From positions 1 to 34,569 of the forward strand of contig JAIRUN010000093.1 in assembly GCA_031254365.1 (NCBI GenBank): DNA of 34,569 bases, given 5' to 3'. Below, in pieces: positions 8,121 through 16,416 of the stretch. The position numbers and the translations under genes are program-made. The notes beneath the pieces were generated by a model. The model was given only the letters and a program-made list of their open reading frames with translations, ran no database searches and was not told where the DNA came from. Numbering within the stretch: position 1 is the first letter of the stretch; the number at the start of each line of letters is the position of its first letter. The stretch comes from Treponema sp. (lineage in GTDB: Bacteria; Spirochaetota; Spirochaetia; Treponematales; Breznakiellaceae).

Positions 8121-8360
8121 ATGACCATTGAGCAAACTATTGAAATTCCGTCTGATCACCGCCTTGTGCTGGATTTGCCATATGAACTGCCTATAGGCAG
8201 GGCAAGGGTTGAACTAACGGTTACCCCGGAAAAAAAAGAACTTGTTGCAGATGGAAAATCCGCTTTCGGCTGTCTCCACCAGTTTGCCGTCCCCTCAAAA
8301 ATTTCTGACGAAAAAGAGGCTTGGTCACAGGCTGTTATTGAGAAATATGCACAAAATTGA
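8121..8360 (+). CDS. Putative antitoxin of the second PIN toxin-antitoxin module
   Basis: This 79-residue protein begins MTIEQTIEIPSDHRLVLDLP, a short beta-strand pattern like the SpoVT/AbrB or related swapped-hairpin antitoxins. It continues into a charged tail ending EKYAQN. I do not recognise a precise family. The assignment rests on small size and its 14-nt overlap with a PIN-domain gene, the classic antitoxin-first arrangement. It starts directly after a promoter and lacks a ribosome-binding site. Confidence 0.75.
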   Translation: MTIEQTIEIPSDHRLVLDLPYELPIGRARVELTVTPEKKELVADGKSAFGCLHQFAVPSKISDEKEAWSQAVIEKYAQN

Positions 8361-8727
8361 CGCTAATATCATTCTTCGGTATATGCTGAATGACCACACC
8401 GAACTTTCACCCAAAGCAAAGGAAATAATAGATCAACACTCGGTTGAAGTTCCCATTGAAGTTTTTTGTGAAGTTGTTTATGTATTAACCGGATACTATA
8501 AAATTGACAGGCAAATTGTCAGTACAGAATTGGAACATTTTATTGAGCAAACCCGGTGCATTTTACCGCATCAGAGGGTTGTTTTACAAACTCTAAAATA
8601 TTTCGGAAAAACTTCCCTTGACTTCGTAGATTGTATTTTGGCGAGTTATGCTCAGATTGAGAAAGACGAAATACATACCTTTGATAATAAATTGCAAAAA
8701 CTGCTTGCGGAAATTAGACAGCCATAA
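8347..8727 (+). CDS. PIN-domain toxin, second module
   Basis: This 126-residue protein has the PIN nuclease pattern: D4 in KIDANIILRYML, E in PIEVFCEVVYVL, D in LDFVDCILASYA, and a last acidic residue in TFDNKL. It should be a ribonuclease held in check by the overlapping upstream gene. The ATG at 8347 gives the standard PIN start; a longer frame reaching back to 8242 would run deep into the antitoxin gene and add residues unlike the family. It is clearly different in sequence from the first PIN toxin at 5488-5901, so the two modules are not a recent duplication. Confidence 0.88.
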   Translation: MHKIDANIILRYMLNDHTELSPKAKEIIDQHSVEVPIEVFCEVVYVLTGYYKIDRQIVSTELEHFIEQTRCILPHQRVVLQTLKYFGKTSLDFVDCILASYAQIEKDEIHTFDNKLQKLLAEIRQP

Positions 8728-8786
8728 AAATATCACAACAGCGGCCCATGGTGTTGTCACCTTTTATCCAAAACAGCGCCTCAATA

Positions 8787-8795
8787 TGGTATATT
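8787..8795 (+). promoter_or_regulatory. Extended -10 upstream of the coiled-coil nuclease-like gene
   Basis: TG-G-TATATT lies about 50 nt before the ATG at 8845. The leader contains AGAGG close to the start codon. Confidence 0.45.
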
Positions 8796-8844
8796 ATAAG
8801 CAGGAGTCATCGTCACCGCTCACACGGCTTAATAGAGGTTAAAC

Positions 8845-9483
8845 ATGGAAGCGATACAAACAGCTAGGCATCCGCAGGATGCCAATCCCCCCACCTTTGA
8901 GTCGGTTATGGCGGCATTGCAGGAAAATGCACAAGGAATGAAAGAACTGAGAGAATTCCAAAAGGAAACGGCTCGGATTGTAAAGGAAACCTCCGAACGG
9001 CAAAAGGAAAACGAGCGGCTTATGAAGGAAAGCCGAGCGGATTTTGATGCAAGAATTGGGTCATTAACCAATCTTTTTGGTAATATCGCCGAATATATGG
9101 TGGCGCCAAAAATGCGTGAAAAATTTTTGGAGTTTGGGCTTGATTTCCCCAAGATAAATCAAAGTACCTATGTTAATGACAAGGTTAATAAGATTTCTCT
9201 TGAAATTGACGTTATGCTGGAAAACGGCGATAAGGCTATGCTGGTTGAAGTAAAAACCAAACTTACCACCGAACGCATAAACAAGCATATAGAACGCCTT
9301 GAAAAAATGCGTATGTATGCAAATTTACACGGCGACAAACGCACATTTTTAGGGGCGGTTGCGGGTGTTGTAGTAACTGACGAATTAAAAAACTACGCAT
9401 TAAATCAAGGTTTTTTTGTAATAGAACCTGTGGGGCAAAACTTAAACATTACGCCGCCAAACGGTCAACCGAAAGAATGGTAA
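8845..9483 (+). CDS. Coiled-coil protein with PD-(D/E)XK nuclease-like domain (DUF3782-like)
   Basis: This 212-residue protein has two parts. Residues about 18-75 are rich in E, K and R with heptad-like spacing (coiled coil). Residues about 85-200 resemble the PD-(D/E)XK fold: EIDVMLENGD and MLVEVKTKL give the D...E-x-K metal-site pattern. Similar proteins of the DUF3782 type are common, often multicopy, in spirochaetes and cyanobacteria, and their role is unknown. AGAGG at about 8834-8838 sets the start. Its position after two toxin-antitoxin modules fits an accessory patch, but no partner methylase or immunity gene is present. Confidence 0.75.
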   Translation: MEAIQTARHPQDANPPTFESVMAALQENAQGMKELREFQKETARIVKETSERQKENERLMKESRADFDARIGSLTNLFGNIAEYMVAPKMREKFLEFGLDFPKINQSTYVNDKVNKISLEIDVMLENGDKAMLVEVKTKLTTERINKHIERLEKMRMYANLHGDKRTFLGAVAGVVVTDELKNYALNQGFFVIEPVGQNLNITPPNGQPKEW

Positions 9484-9503
9484 CAAGCCATAATTCTCCC
9501 GGC

Positions 9504-9530
9504 TTTGACAAAAATGGCATATTTGTCAAA
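9504..9530. repeat. 9-bp inverted repeat between two genes
   Basis: TTTGACAAA at 9504-9512 and TTTGTCAAA at 9522-9530 are perfect inverted arms around a 9-nt loop. There is no T-run after it in either direction, so it is a poor intrinsic terminator; it could be a regulator site or a weak hairpin. Confidence 0.5.
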
Positions 9531-9574
9531 ATAAAGAGCTGACTTTCATACAATAAACTTATCCGGTTTTTTCC

Positions 9575-9603
9575 TTGACAGCAGGGTATTTTTATGCCAG
9601 AAT
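9575..9603 (+). promoter_or_regulatory. Putative tatD promoter
   Basis: A consensus -35 TTGACA at 9575-9580 is followed, after 17 nt, by CAGAAT, a weak -10. The tatD start codon is 48 nt further on. Confidence 0.4.
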
Positions 9604-9651
9604 AATAATATCCAGTTTGGAATTTCTTTATCATACCTGTGGGATTAAGCA

Positions 9652-10428
9652 ATGCAGTATTTTGATACTCATGCCCATTTGGGGCTTATTATTGATGACC
9701 CTATTGAACAGCTCATTGTGGTACAGGAAGCTCGTCAGGCTTCGGTTTCCCGAATTGTCTCTGTTTGCAATAATCTCCATGACTTTGGTCAGGTATATGA
9801 CAATCTCAGATCCGCTACCAACGTGTACCATGCAGTTGGAGTCAGTCCCTCGGAGGTACAGAATCCCGGCAAGGGCTGGCTTCAGATTATTGAGCAGAGC
9901 GTTCAACATCCGCGGGTAGTTGCCATTGGAGAAATTGGGCTGGATTATTATCGTAAATTCGGCGATAAAAAATCCCAAATCGAGCTTTTTATCACTCAGC
10001 TTGATCTGGCGGGCAAGTTGAATTTGCCGGTCATCATCCACAACCGTGAGGCAGGGCATGATGTGCTGGATATACTCCGTGACCGTCTGCCTCCCAAGGG
10101 CGGGGTACTGCATTGCTATTCCGAGGATGCCGCTTACGCTGAAAAAGCCCTTGAACTAAACCTGTACTTTTCTTTTGCGGGGAATCTTACCTATCGAAAC
10201 GCCAAGAATCTGCATGAAACTGCGGGGATTTTGCCTGTGGATCGAATTCTCATCGAATCCGAAAGTCCCTTCATGGTTCCTGCTGAACACCGGGGCAAAC
10301 GGAATATGCCCAAATATCTGCCGCTGACTGCCCGGTTTCTTGCGGATATGCTGCAAATGGAAGAAGAAGCCCTGGCCGCGCAACTGTGGGAAAACGCGAA
10401 TAAGTTTTTTGGTCTGCCGAAAGAGTAG
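9652..10428 (+). CDS. TatD family metal-dependent hydrolase (deoxyribonuclease-like)
   Basis: This 258-residue protein belongs to the TatD group of TIM-barrel metallohydrolases, linked to DNA repair or turnover. Metal-site motifs are present: FDTHAHL at 4-10, GEIGLDYY at 93-100, IIHNREAGHD at 128-137 and HCYSED at 154-159. The usual E-T-D-x-P motif reads ESESP at 202-206, so the conserved metal-binding aspartate is a glutamate (E204). RGKRNMP follows as in the family. A weak GGGA precedes the ATG. It converges with the PH-domain gene, 14 nt away. Confidence 0.92.
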   Translation: MQYFDTHAHLGLIIDDPIEQLIVVQEARQASVSRIVSVCNNLHDFGQVYDNLRSATNVYHAVGVSPSEVQNPGKGWLQIIEQSVQHPRVVAIGEIGLDYYRKFGDKKSQIELFITQLDLAGKLNLPVIIHNREAGHDVLDILRDRLPPKGGVLHCYSEDAAYAEKALELNLYFSFAGNLTYRNAKNLHETAGILPVDRILIESESPFMVPAEHRGKRNMPKYLPLTARFLADMLQMEEEALAAQLWENANKFFGLPKE

Positions 10429-10442
10429 AGCGTTTCCCGTTT

Positions 10443-11069
10443 TTACGACTGACCAATCACTCTGACAAAACTGCCGTAGAGGTAGACCGAGTCTTCAACG
10501 GGCTTTGGCCGTCTGGGCAGATTTCCGTGTACAACGTTCATAACTTTGTTCTTTTCGATTATTTCCACGATTTTGCGGCGGAAGGCATAGGGTCTGGCAA
10601 CCATGTAAAATACCGGCATTATACCGCCTATGCCGGAAATGCAGAGCGTACCATAATGGAAGATTCTGCCCATGATTCCCTGGGTACAGGAAATGCTTTC
10701 TATGCGGTCAGTGGGAATATCCCTTGTGATCTGGCGGAAAACGCCTTTTTTTATCATCAGCCGCCTGTTGGTAACGCCATATTCGGTGCATACATACTGG
10801 AAAATGCTGCACAGAAACAAAAGCAACACAATGGCAAGCACTGCCAGAAACGCGTATTTGCAGATAAAAGAAGTCATCAGGATTGTTTCTCTATCTATTG
10901 ATAATCCGAGTAATTCGACAAGGTCACCGGCTTTCGCCCACAAGACAAACAAAACCGCGAAAAGCGGCAGGGACCATATCATGTGCCTGATAATATATAT
11001 TCCGTGAAGCCGCGGTATATACAGCAGTTCTTCTCCCTGATGAAGATTTTTCTTTCTGACAAATTTCAT
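10443..11069 (-). CDS. Bacterial PH-domain membrane protein (bPH2, YdbS-like)
   Basis: This 208-residue protein has two hydrophobic segments, at about 28-47 and 70-92, followed by a bacterial PH domain (PF03703). The domain signature YGVTNRRLMIKKGVFRQITRDIPTDRIESI is easy to see, although only part of it is needed: V-T-N-R-R-L, then P-x-D-R-I-E. Members are membrane proteins of unknown exact role. The last 30 residues are basic and proline-containing. ACGGAGG precedes the start codon. It is transcribed divergently from the dihydrouridine synthase. Confidence 0.88.
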   Translation of the reverse strand: MKFVRKKNLHQGEELLYIPRLHGIYIIRHMIWSLPLFAVLFVLWAKAGDLVELLGLSIDRETILMTSFICKYAFLAVLAIVLLLFLCSIFQYVCTEYGVTNRRLMIKKGVFRQITRDIPTDRIESISCTQGIMGRIFHYGTLCISGIGGIMPVFYMVARPYAFRRKIVEIIEKNKVMNVVHGNLPRRPKPVEDSVYLYGSFVRVIGQS

Positions 11070-11107
11070 TACCGGCCTCCGTTTTTGCTTTTTTGCGCCA
11101 ATTACAC

Positions 11108-11137
11108 ACTATAATACCGGTTATGGCTGGCTGTCAA
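11108..11137 (-). promoter_or_regulatory. Promoter of the PH-domain gene
   Basis: Consensus TTGACA at 11137-11132 and TATAGT at 11113-11108 on the minus strand, spaced by 18 nt. A leader of roughly 30 nt contains the ribosome-binding site. Confidence 0.6.
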
Positions 11138-11144
11138 TATACGG

Positions 11145-11150
11145 TATAAT
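11145..11150 (+). promoter_or_regulatory. Consensus -10 abutting the dus start (leaderless)
   Basis: A perfect TATAAT ends five bases before the ATG at 11156. Transcription from it would start at or inside the first codon. The -35 is weak (TTATGG, 18 nt upstream). It overlaps the divergent promoter region of the PH-domain gene. Confidence 0.55.
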
Positions 11151-11155
11151 GGGAC

Positions 11156-12181
11156 ATGAGCCTGTATCGCCCAATACAAATTGGCGGCCTTGAGCTTTCC
11201 GGCAATCTCTTTCTCGCGCCGGTGGCCGGTTATTTTGATCCGGTCTTCCGGTCGCTGTGCGCTGAACAGGGCGCGAATTTCAGCTTTACCGAGCTTGTTT
11301 CCGCCGAGGCCCTGTACCGCAAGCCGGAGCATTACGGGCTGGGTGAAAACGCGGCAGCCGCGCATATATCGCCCGCAGCGGTCTGTCTGGTGAGCCGCGG
11401 CGAAAACGAGCGGCGTTATGCGATACAACTGTTTGGTGCGGAGCCGCAGGCTCTTTTCCGGGCGGCGGTTTTGCTGGCCCCGCTGCGGCCCGATGCTCTG
11501 GACATCAATGCCGGCTGCCCGGTACCTAAAGTCGTAAAAAACGGCGCGGGTTCCGCGCTGATGAAAAATCCCGCCGCGATTGGCCGGATAGTGGAAGCGG
11601 CAATACGGGCTTCCCGCGAGAGTTTGGGCGGCATACCGGTTACGATCAAAATACGTTCCGGCTGGGATAGTTCTTCCATTAATTACGCTGAATGTGCCCG
11701 CATTGCCGTGGAAGCCGGGGCCGCGATGGTAAGCCTTCATCCCCGTACCAGAAGCCAGAACTACGGCGGTACGAGCGACTGGTCCTGCATTGCGGATTTG
11801 GTTTCGCGGCTGCGGGTTCCGGTTGCCGGTTCAGGCGATCTGTATACGCCGGAAGACGCGCGGCGGATGCTGGGGGAAACCGGCTGCGCCGCAGTGATGT
11901 TTGCGCGGGGTGCTATGGGTAATCCTTTTATTTTTTCCGCAGCCCGCTCTTTGCTGGAATCAGGCACTTGGGAACCAGTTCCTTTTTCAGCGCGAATAAG
12001 CACGGCGTTCCGCCATCTGGAAATGCTGGCCGCTGTCATTGGCGAGCGAACTGCCTGTCTTGAAATGCGTAAACAATTCTGCGCTTACACAAAAGGGCTT
12101 GAAGGCGGAGCGGCCTTGCGCGAGCAGGCGGTTCATGCGCAAACCATTGCGGATTACCGGAGAATTATTGCCGGTGCGTAA
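11156..12181 (+). CDS. tRNA-dihydrouridine synthase (Dus family)
   Basis: This 341-residue FMN enzyme reduces uridines to dihydrouridine in the tRNA D-loop. The family signatures are present: LAPVAGYFDPVFR at about 20-32, INAGCPVPKVVKNGAGSAL at 117-135 with catalytic C121, IKIRSGWD, and HPRTRSQNYGG, followed by VAGSGDLYTPEDA for phosphate binding. It fits the DusB-like bacterial group, but I would not separate DusA, B and C from the sequence alone. The start lacks a Shine-Dalgarno site and follows a perfect TATAAT by 5 nt. Its 3' end overlaps the convergent clan-A hydrolase gene by 28 bp. Confidence 0.94.
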   Translation: MSLYRPIQIGGLELSGNLFLAPVAGYFDPVFRSLCAEQGANFSFTELVSAEALYRKPEHYGLGENAAAAHISPAAVCLVSRGENERRYAIQLFGAEPQALFRAAVLLAPLRPDALDINAGCPVPKVVKNGAGSALMKNPAAIGRIVEAAIRASRESLGGIPVTIKIRSGWDSSSINYAECARIAVEAGAAMVSLHPRTRSQNYGGTSDWSCIADLVSRLRVPVAGSGDLYTPEDARRMLGETGCAAVMFARGAMGNPFIFSAARSLLESGTWEPVPFSARISTAFRHLEMLAAVIGERTACLEMRKQFCAYTKGLEGGAALREQAVHAQTIADYRRIIAGA

Positions 12182-13596
12182 CGGATTCGCAGTTCAGGCG
12201 GATTGTATAATTTCGCATAATAGTTAATTTCCCAATCCGGCCCCTGAGCGAGATCGTTGACACCTTCCGGCGGCGGCGCGAACAGGCGCAGGGTAATTTC
12301 CTGTTTTCCCTGAAGTTTGTTATGGAAAAATGCCGGCCCCAGATCGATGGTTTTAACGCCGGGCTTTTTATAGAACCAGCGGCCATTGAGTTCCATCATC
12401 AGATTGAGGTTTACATCTTCTCCGGTAAAGGCGGCTTCACAGAATACAGGGTTTTGCTCAAAGCGCAGGGGGACAGCAAGCCCGTCTGAATCCTCACTGC
12501 CGCCCCAGCGGAGTTGTGCGGGGAAATTTGCTTTTTCACCCTGTGTCATAGAGGGCAGATATGATTCCATAGCCATTATCTTTTTATATTCTTCCAGAAT
12601 CGGCTGAGCGCAGCCAATGCCGGGGTTGTTGGGGTCCTGGATTTCAAGACCAAGCCGGCCGCGATCACGAAACTGGTAGAACGTAACGCCTGTTACGCAG
12701 GACGCTTCTGCGGGCAGACGGCGGTAAAAGTCCGATAGCTGTTCAGCCTGTTCATAGGGGCCGGTAACATCGCCGTCAGCGTTAAATTCGCTGATAACAA
12801 AGGGGCGGGTGTTGCCCCCCCGCTGCATGAAACGCCCGTATTCAAAATTGAAGCCTTTTAATGTTTCGCTGTTACCGGTTCGCTTGTGCGATTTGCCGCC
12901 AGGTTCGGCAATATCAAAGGGCCAGCCCCAATGAAGCGCCACATAAGTATCGGTTGACCATATATCAGTAACGCGGATGGCTTCGGCAAATTCATCTTCA
13001 TATTTCATTTTGCCATTTTCATCAGGATGATCATCGCCTATGCAGAGGATCGTTCTGATATGGGGAGCGTGCTGTTTGATAATAGTGTGAAAACGTACAT
13101 AGAAGTCAGCGACTTGCTGATACGTGTAACGTTTGTTAAACGCAAACCAGTTACCCGTGGCCTCGTGATTGATACGGAGCATCAGCCGCCCGAAGGGACG
13201 AAGGTCTTCCGCGATTTTGACAAGCTGTTCATCGGACACAGCGCAGTCAACTGTAAGCGTCAGAATGACATCCTGCCCGTGACGGCGCACATCGATCATT
13301 GATTTGAATGGCTCACCCAGGGTATTACCCTCTATACCGCCCTGATACGGGAAATAATCGTCATAAGCGTAATCCCATGCGAAACCAACTTTATCGCCAG
13401 GGTTGATCAGAGCGCTGGCGCGGGTGGGCCAGCCTTTATCCAGAGGGTAATAGCAATACATCAGATTGATGGCGCGGTGAGGCCGTCCCAATGTGTGGAG
13501 AATATAGTCCTGATCAACATATTCCCCACGCTCGCTGCCGTCACCCAAATCAAGCGCGCATTTTGCCGGGCCCATACAAAGACAATAAGCATCCAT
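12154..13596 (-). CDS. Clan GH-A glycoside hydrolase, GH26 mannanase-like, no signal peptide
   Basis: This is a protein of about 480 residues. Its first 330 residues look like a (beta/alpha)8 barrel with RINHEATGNWF (general acid E145) and VISEFNADG (nucleophile E270), the pattern seen in GH26 beta-mannanases and nearby clan-A families. The C-terminal part (about 360-480) appears to be a beta-rich accessory domain that I do not recognise. It has no signal peptide. I start it at ATG 13596: a TTG 12 codons upstream coincides with the -35 box of a good promoter whose -10 box ends 7 nt before this ATG. It is the last gene of a run on the minus strand, 32 nt after the M28 peptidase stop, and probably has its own transcript. 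GH5-like alternatives are possible. Confidence 0.8.
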   Translation of the reverse strand: MDAYCLCMGPAKCALDLGDGSERGEYVDQDYILHTLGRPHRAINLMYCYYPLDKGWPTRASALINPGDKVGFAWDYAYDDYFPYQGGIEGNTLGEPFKSMIDVRRHGQDVILTLTVDCAVSDEQLVKIAEDLRPFGRLMLRINHEATGNWFAFNKRYTYQQVADFYVRFHTIIKQHAPHIRTILCIGDDHPDENGKMKYEDEFAEAIRVTDIWSTDTYVALHWGWPFDIAEPGGKSHKRTGNSETLKGFNFEYGRFMQRGGNTRPFVISEFNADGDVTGPYEQAEQLSDFYRRLPAEASCVTGVTFYQFRDRGRLGLEIQDPNNPGIGCAQPILEEYKKIMAMESYLPSMTQGEKANFPAQLRWGGSEDSDGLAVPLRFEQNPVFCEAAFTGEDVNLNLMMELNGRWFYKKPGVKTIDLGPAFFHNKLQGKQEITLRLFAPPPEGVNDLAQGPDWEINYYAKLYNPPELRIRYAPAIILR

Positions 13597-13603
13597 AGTT
13601 TTC

Positions 13604-13632
13604 ACAATACTACAAGACAAGTGGTTTTTCAA
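13604..13632 (-). promoter_or_regulatory. Promoter of the clan-A hydrolase gene (leaderless)
   Basis: On the minus strand TTGAAA (13632-13627), 17 nt, then TATTGT (13609-13604), and seven bases to the ATG at 13596. There is no ribosome-binding site. The -35 overlaps the stop codon of the preceding peptidase gene. Confidence 0.65.
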
Positions 13633-14564
13633 TATACATTACATAGCCCTGTCGCAAAGCGGATGATCTGATCGTAATATTCAGGTGTCAGGCGCAAGTG
13701 GCTGTCCAATGGCCCGTTGAGGCAGCGCCATGTTTCGGGAAGCTGCATACGGGCCGCTGTGTCGCCGCCTGAACCGGCAATGACAATATCCGCGAACCCC
13801 GGCTGGTTCTGCAAGAGCGAGGCATAGGATGCGGCTTCTATGGCAGGGAGCATGGTGATCGTCAGGGCAGGAAGGCCAGCCCGGAGAAAACCCGCATCAT
13901 CTGAAAAGGGAGCCGGAACCGACAGCACACGGGCAAGCTGTAATTTTCGGGCGGTATGCAGGGCCTGTTCCCGCAGTTCACGAATACGCTGCTTTGTCAT
14001 ACGGAGGCCGGGCCGCCCGTTATTTTTCAGCAGATAATCGCCTGTGCCGGAAAAAATAAAAGTGTCGCCAGTGCCGCAGGCATCAAAGTTAAAAATTCGG
14101 GCTCCACCCAGCCCCCATGCTTTGAGTTTTTCCGCCAGACTAAAAGCTCCCTGATCCTGAAAACCCTCGCCTGATTGCAGTTCTTCTTTATCGGTAAAGA
14201 TGATGATCCAGTGATCCGCCCCCTGTGCAGTCAGCCTGAGCGCGGCTTTGAGCAGCAGAAAAACCGCGGCACTGTTGTCATTCGCGCCGGGGCTGCCGGG
14301 AACGCGATCATAATGGGCAACCAGCACCATTGGCTTCTGTCCGCGGAAGGGAAATTTTCCACCAGTGGACGCGTTCAGATTCTTTCCCGCCGGAAACACA
14401 AAAAAATGCCGGTTCCCCTCAATGGGAATGATAATGGAATTAAGGGACAAACTTTTAATATGATCCCGCAGTATTACAAAACGATCCGCGTCCGGGGCGA
14501 TAAAATCAAAAAAGCGCTCGAAGGGGCTTTCCGCAGTCCAGTTTTGGTTTGTATTGACTTGCAT
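13629..14564 (-). CDS. M28 family zinc aminopeptidase-like protein
   Basis: This 311-residue protein resembles M28 di-zinc exopeptidases. Zinc-ligand motifs are in order: VAHYDRVPGSPGANDNSAA (H and D), FTDKEELQSGEG (catalytic E-E pair), FNFDACGTGD (D), and SHLRLTPEYYDQI (final H). There is no signal peptide, so it should be cytoplasmic. It lies 6 nt after the pyridoxal kinase stop on the same strand, without an obvious ribosome-binding site; translational coupling is likely. Its substrate cannot be read from sequence. Confidence 0.87.
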   Translation of the reverse strand: MQVNTNQNWTAESPFERFFDFIAPDADRFVILRDHIKSLSLNSIIIPIEGNRHFFVFPAGKNLNASTGGKFPFRGQKPMVLVAHYDRVPGSPGANDNSAAVFLLLKAALRLTAQGADHWIIIFTDKEELQSGEGFQDQGAFSLAEKLKAWGLGGARIFNFDACGTGDTFIFSGTGDYLLKNNGRPGLRMTKQRIRELREQALHTARKLQLARVLSVPAPFSDDAGFLRAGLPALTITMLPAIEAASYASLLQNQPGFADIVIAGSGGDTAARMQLPETWRCLNGPLDSHLRLTPEYYDQIIRFATGLCNVY

Positions 14565-14570
14565 GGAATC

Positions 14571-15452
14571 TTATATACCCACAGCTTCAAACATATACGA
14601 TGGCGAACTCAATTCATTTTGATTCTGAATGATCCGCAGTTCCATTGTACCGGTGTTTGCGGCGTTTTCGCTTTCCCGCGCGTGAACGCTCGCTTCCAGA
14701 ATACCGTAGATCGAAGCGGTACAGAGTTCCAGTGTTTTTTTGACATCGCCTGTTTCAAGGTAACGGGAAAGAAACACCGAAGCGGTAAGGTCTCCTGAAC
14801 CGGCCATGTCCGTTCCGGTTGAAAGATACGGGGTACTGATCCGGTACATTCCGTTTTTATCAGATACCAGCATATTGATACATCCGGCGCTGTCGTCCCT
14901 GCCGCGGTAACTCGTAACCAGCACAATACGCGGCCCTTTTTTATGAAGCATATCAATAGCTTTGCGGGCATCATCAATGGTTCCGGCAGAGAGGCCTGTC
15001 AGGGCTTCCAGTTCAAACTGGTTAGGCGTAATGATGTCCGCCAGCGGGATGAGTTCATTTATAAACATATCGGGAATATCCGGCTTGACGTAAAAACCCC
15101 GGCCCACATCGCCCATCACCGGATCGCAGCAGTACAGGGCGGCAGGGGCGGCTGCGCGTACCCGCCGTACCGCGCCGATAATCGCCCGGCCAACAGCGGC
15201 ATCTCCCAAATAACCTGAAAGCACCGCCTCGCAGCGGGGAAGAACGCCCCGCTCATCAAGGCCCGTTACCAGTTCTTCGACCAGTTCCGCGCCGAGAATT
15301 TTCCCCCGCCACGCGCCGTAGCCCGTATGATTGGAAAATTCAACCGTATTGATCGCCCATACTTCGCGGCCCAGCCGCTGCAGGGGAAAAACCGCCGCGG
15401 TATTCCCCGCGTAGCCGTATACCACATGGGACTGAATCGATAAAACCGCCAT
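14571..15452 (-). CDS. pdxY: Pyridoxal/pyridoxamine kinase (PdxY/PdxK family)
   Basis: This 293-residue ribokinase-fold enzyme phosphorylates vitamin B6 vitamers in the salvage route to pyridoxal phosphate. It starts [17 protein letters not shown], the standard opening of this family, then has [23 protein letters not shown] at about 128-134, [11 protein letters not shown], and the anion-hole/catalytic motif [13 protein letters not shown] clear AAGGA precedes the start. It is the third gene in a compact run (metallophosphoesterase, ParB-like, kinase, peptidase), 11 nt after the ParB-like gene. The symbol pdxY versus pdxK is by length and opening motif. Confidence 0.9.
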   Translation of the reverse strand: MAVLSIQSHVVYGYAGNTAAVFPLQRLGREVWAINTVEFSNHTGYGAWRGKILGAELVEELVTGLDERGVLPRCEAVLSGYLGDAAVGRAIIGAVRRVRAAAPAALYCCDPVMGDVGRGFYVKPDIPDMFINELIPLADIITPNQFELEALTGLSAGTIDDARKAIDMLHKKGPRIVLVTSYRGRDDSAGCINMLVSDKNGMYRISTPYLSTGTDMAGSGDLTASVFLSRYLETGDVKKTLELCTASIYGILEASVHARESENAANTGTMELRIIQNQNELSSPSYMFEAVGI

Positions 15453-15463
15453 TGATATTTTCC

Positions 15464-16414
15464 TTAATTATTCGTACTTGTGTTAACGCCGCTTTTTCCG
15501 CCGCGCCTGCCAAAAATCCGATCCGCCAGCAAAGGCAGGAACCTGAAAAAACTCCCCTTGCTTTGCCCGTACTTTTTGGAAAAATCATCCGCCGCGTCTG
15601 CCAGCGGATAACATCCGTATTTTTTTTTCAGGAAATCCCAGTGCTTGATAATCCATACATACAGATCGCTTTCGGTTCTGCCGGGAAAATTAACCAGAAG
15701 CCATTGTTCCTTTATGATCGCAATCACCGGATTATAAACATTTTTGTACCATGAAACAAGAGCGTCGGAAAAAGGAATCTCTTCTTCCTTGTCTTCGTTC
15801 AGAAAATATTTATGCACCAGAATATGATTGTAAATTACATCATAACGGCCCGGCGTGCTGAAATTGAGAGTCATATTTCCGGTGAGTTTGCCAAAACTGG
15901 TTTGCTCATAAAAAATATTTTTTTCGTACGCGATGAGTGCCTCTTTAAGCTGATCGGTGGTCATTGAGGGATCGATGCTTATCTCCGTGGCAAGGCTCGT
16001 TACTTCCGCGTCAATAAATTCAACATTCTGCGCTTTGGCAACCGAGACACGGTGGTTTCCATCGCGTACAAAATACACCCCTCCGATCTCGTAGAGCTGG
16101 ATGGGGGGCAGAATTACATCTCTCAGGTGGGCCTGATCTACCCGCTCCCAGCGGCTGCGCAGATGATCTGCTTTTGGGAGAAAAAATTTGTTGAAATCCT
16201 TGTAACGGCCTTCGCTGCCGGCGACAAGTTTGATCGGTACAACCTGATGTCCCTGGTATACCTGATTCTTTGGCTTTAATATGTCCTTTACATCATGAAA
16301 GGAAAGCAGTTTATCTTTGTCGGTATTCAGAAAATGCTGAATCTCTGAAAGAATCGCCTGTCCCCGCGCACGGGAAAAATCATTCGCAGCCAGTTGTTTC
16401 ACTATATCATCCAT
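15464..16414 (-). CDS. ParB/Srx-like (DUF4032-like) protein
   Basis: This 316-residue protein contains FVRDGNHRVSVAKA at about residues 116-129. That is the core of the ParB N-terminal / sulfiredoxin-like nucleotide-binding fold (D-G-N/x-H-R). An upstream GSEGRYKDF stretch and DLYVWIIKHWDFLKKKYG in the C-terminal half recall DUF4032-type proteins. No helix-turn-helix or chromosome-partition context is visible, so it is probably not a segregation ParB. The tail is basic. GAAGGA gives a firm start, and the metallophosphoesterase stop lies 2 nt upstream, so the two are cotranscribed. Function is unknown; a nucleotide-linked role beside a phosphoesterase is only a guess. Confidence 0.7.
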   Translation of the reverse strand: MDDIVKQLAANDFSRARGQAILSEIQHFLNTDKDKLLSFHDVKDILKPKNQVYQGHQVVPIKLVAGSEGRYKDFNKFFLPKADHLRSRWERVDQAHLRDVILPPIQLYEIGGVYFVRDGNHRVSVAKAQNVEFIDAEVTSLATEISIDPSMTTDQLKEALIAYEKNIFYEQTSFGKLTGNMTLNFSTPGRYDVIYNHILVHKYFLNEDKEEEIPFSDALVSWYKNVYNPVIAIIKEQWLLVNFPGRTESDLYVWIIKHWDFLKKKYGCYPLADAADDFSKKYGQSKGSFFRFLPLLADRIFGRRGGKSGVNTSTNN

Positions 16415-16416
16415 TT

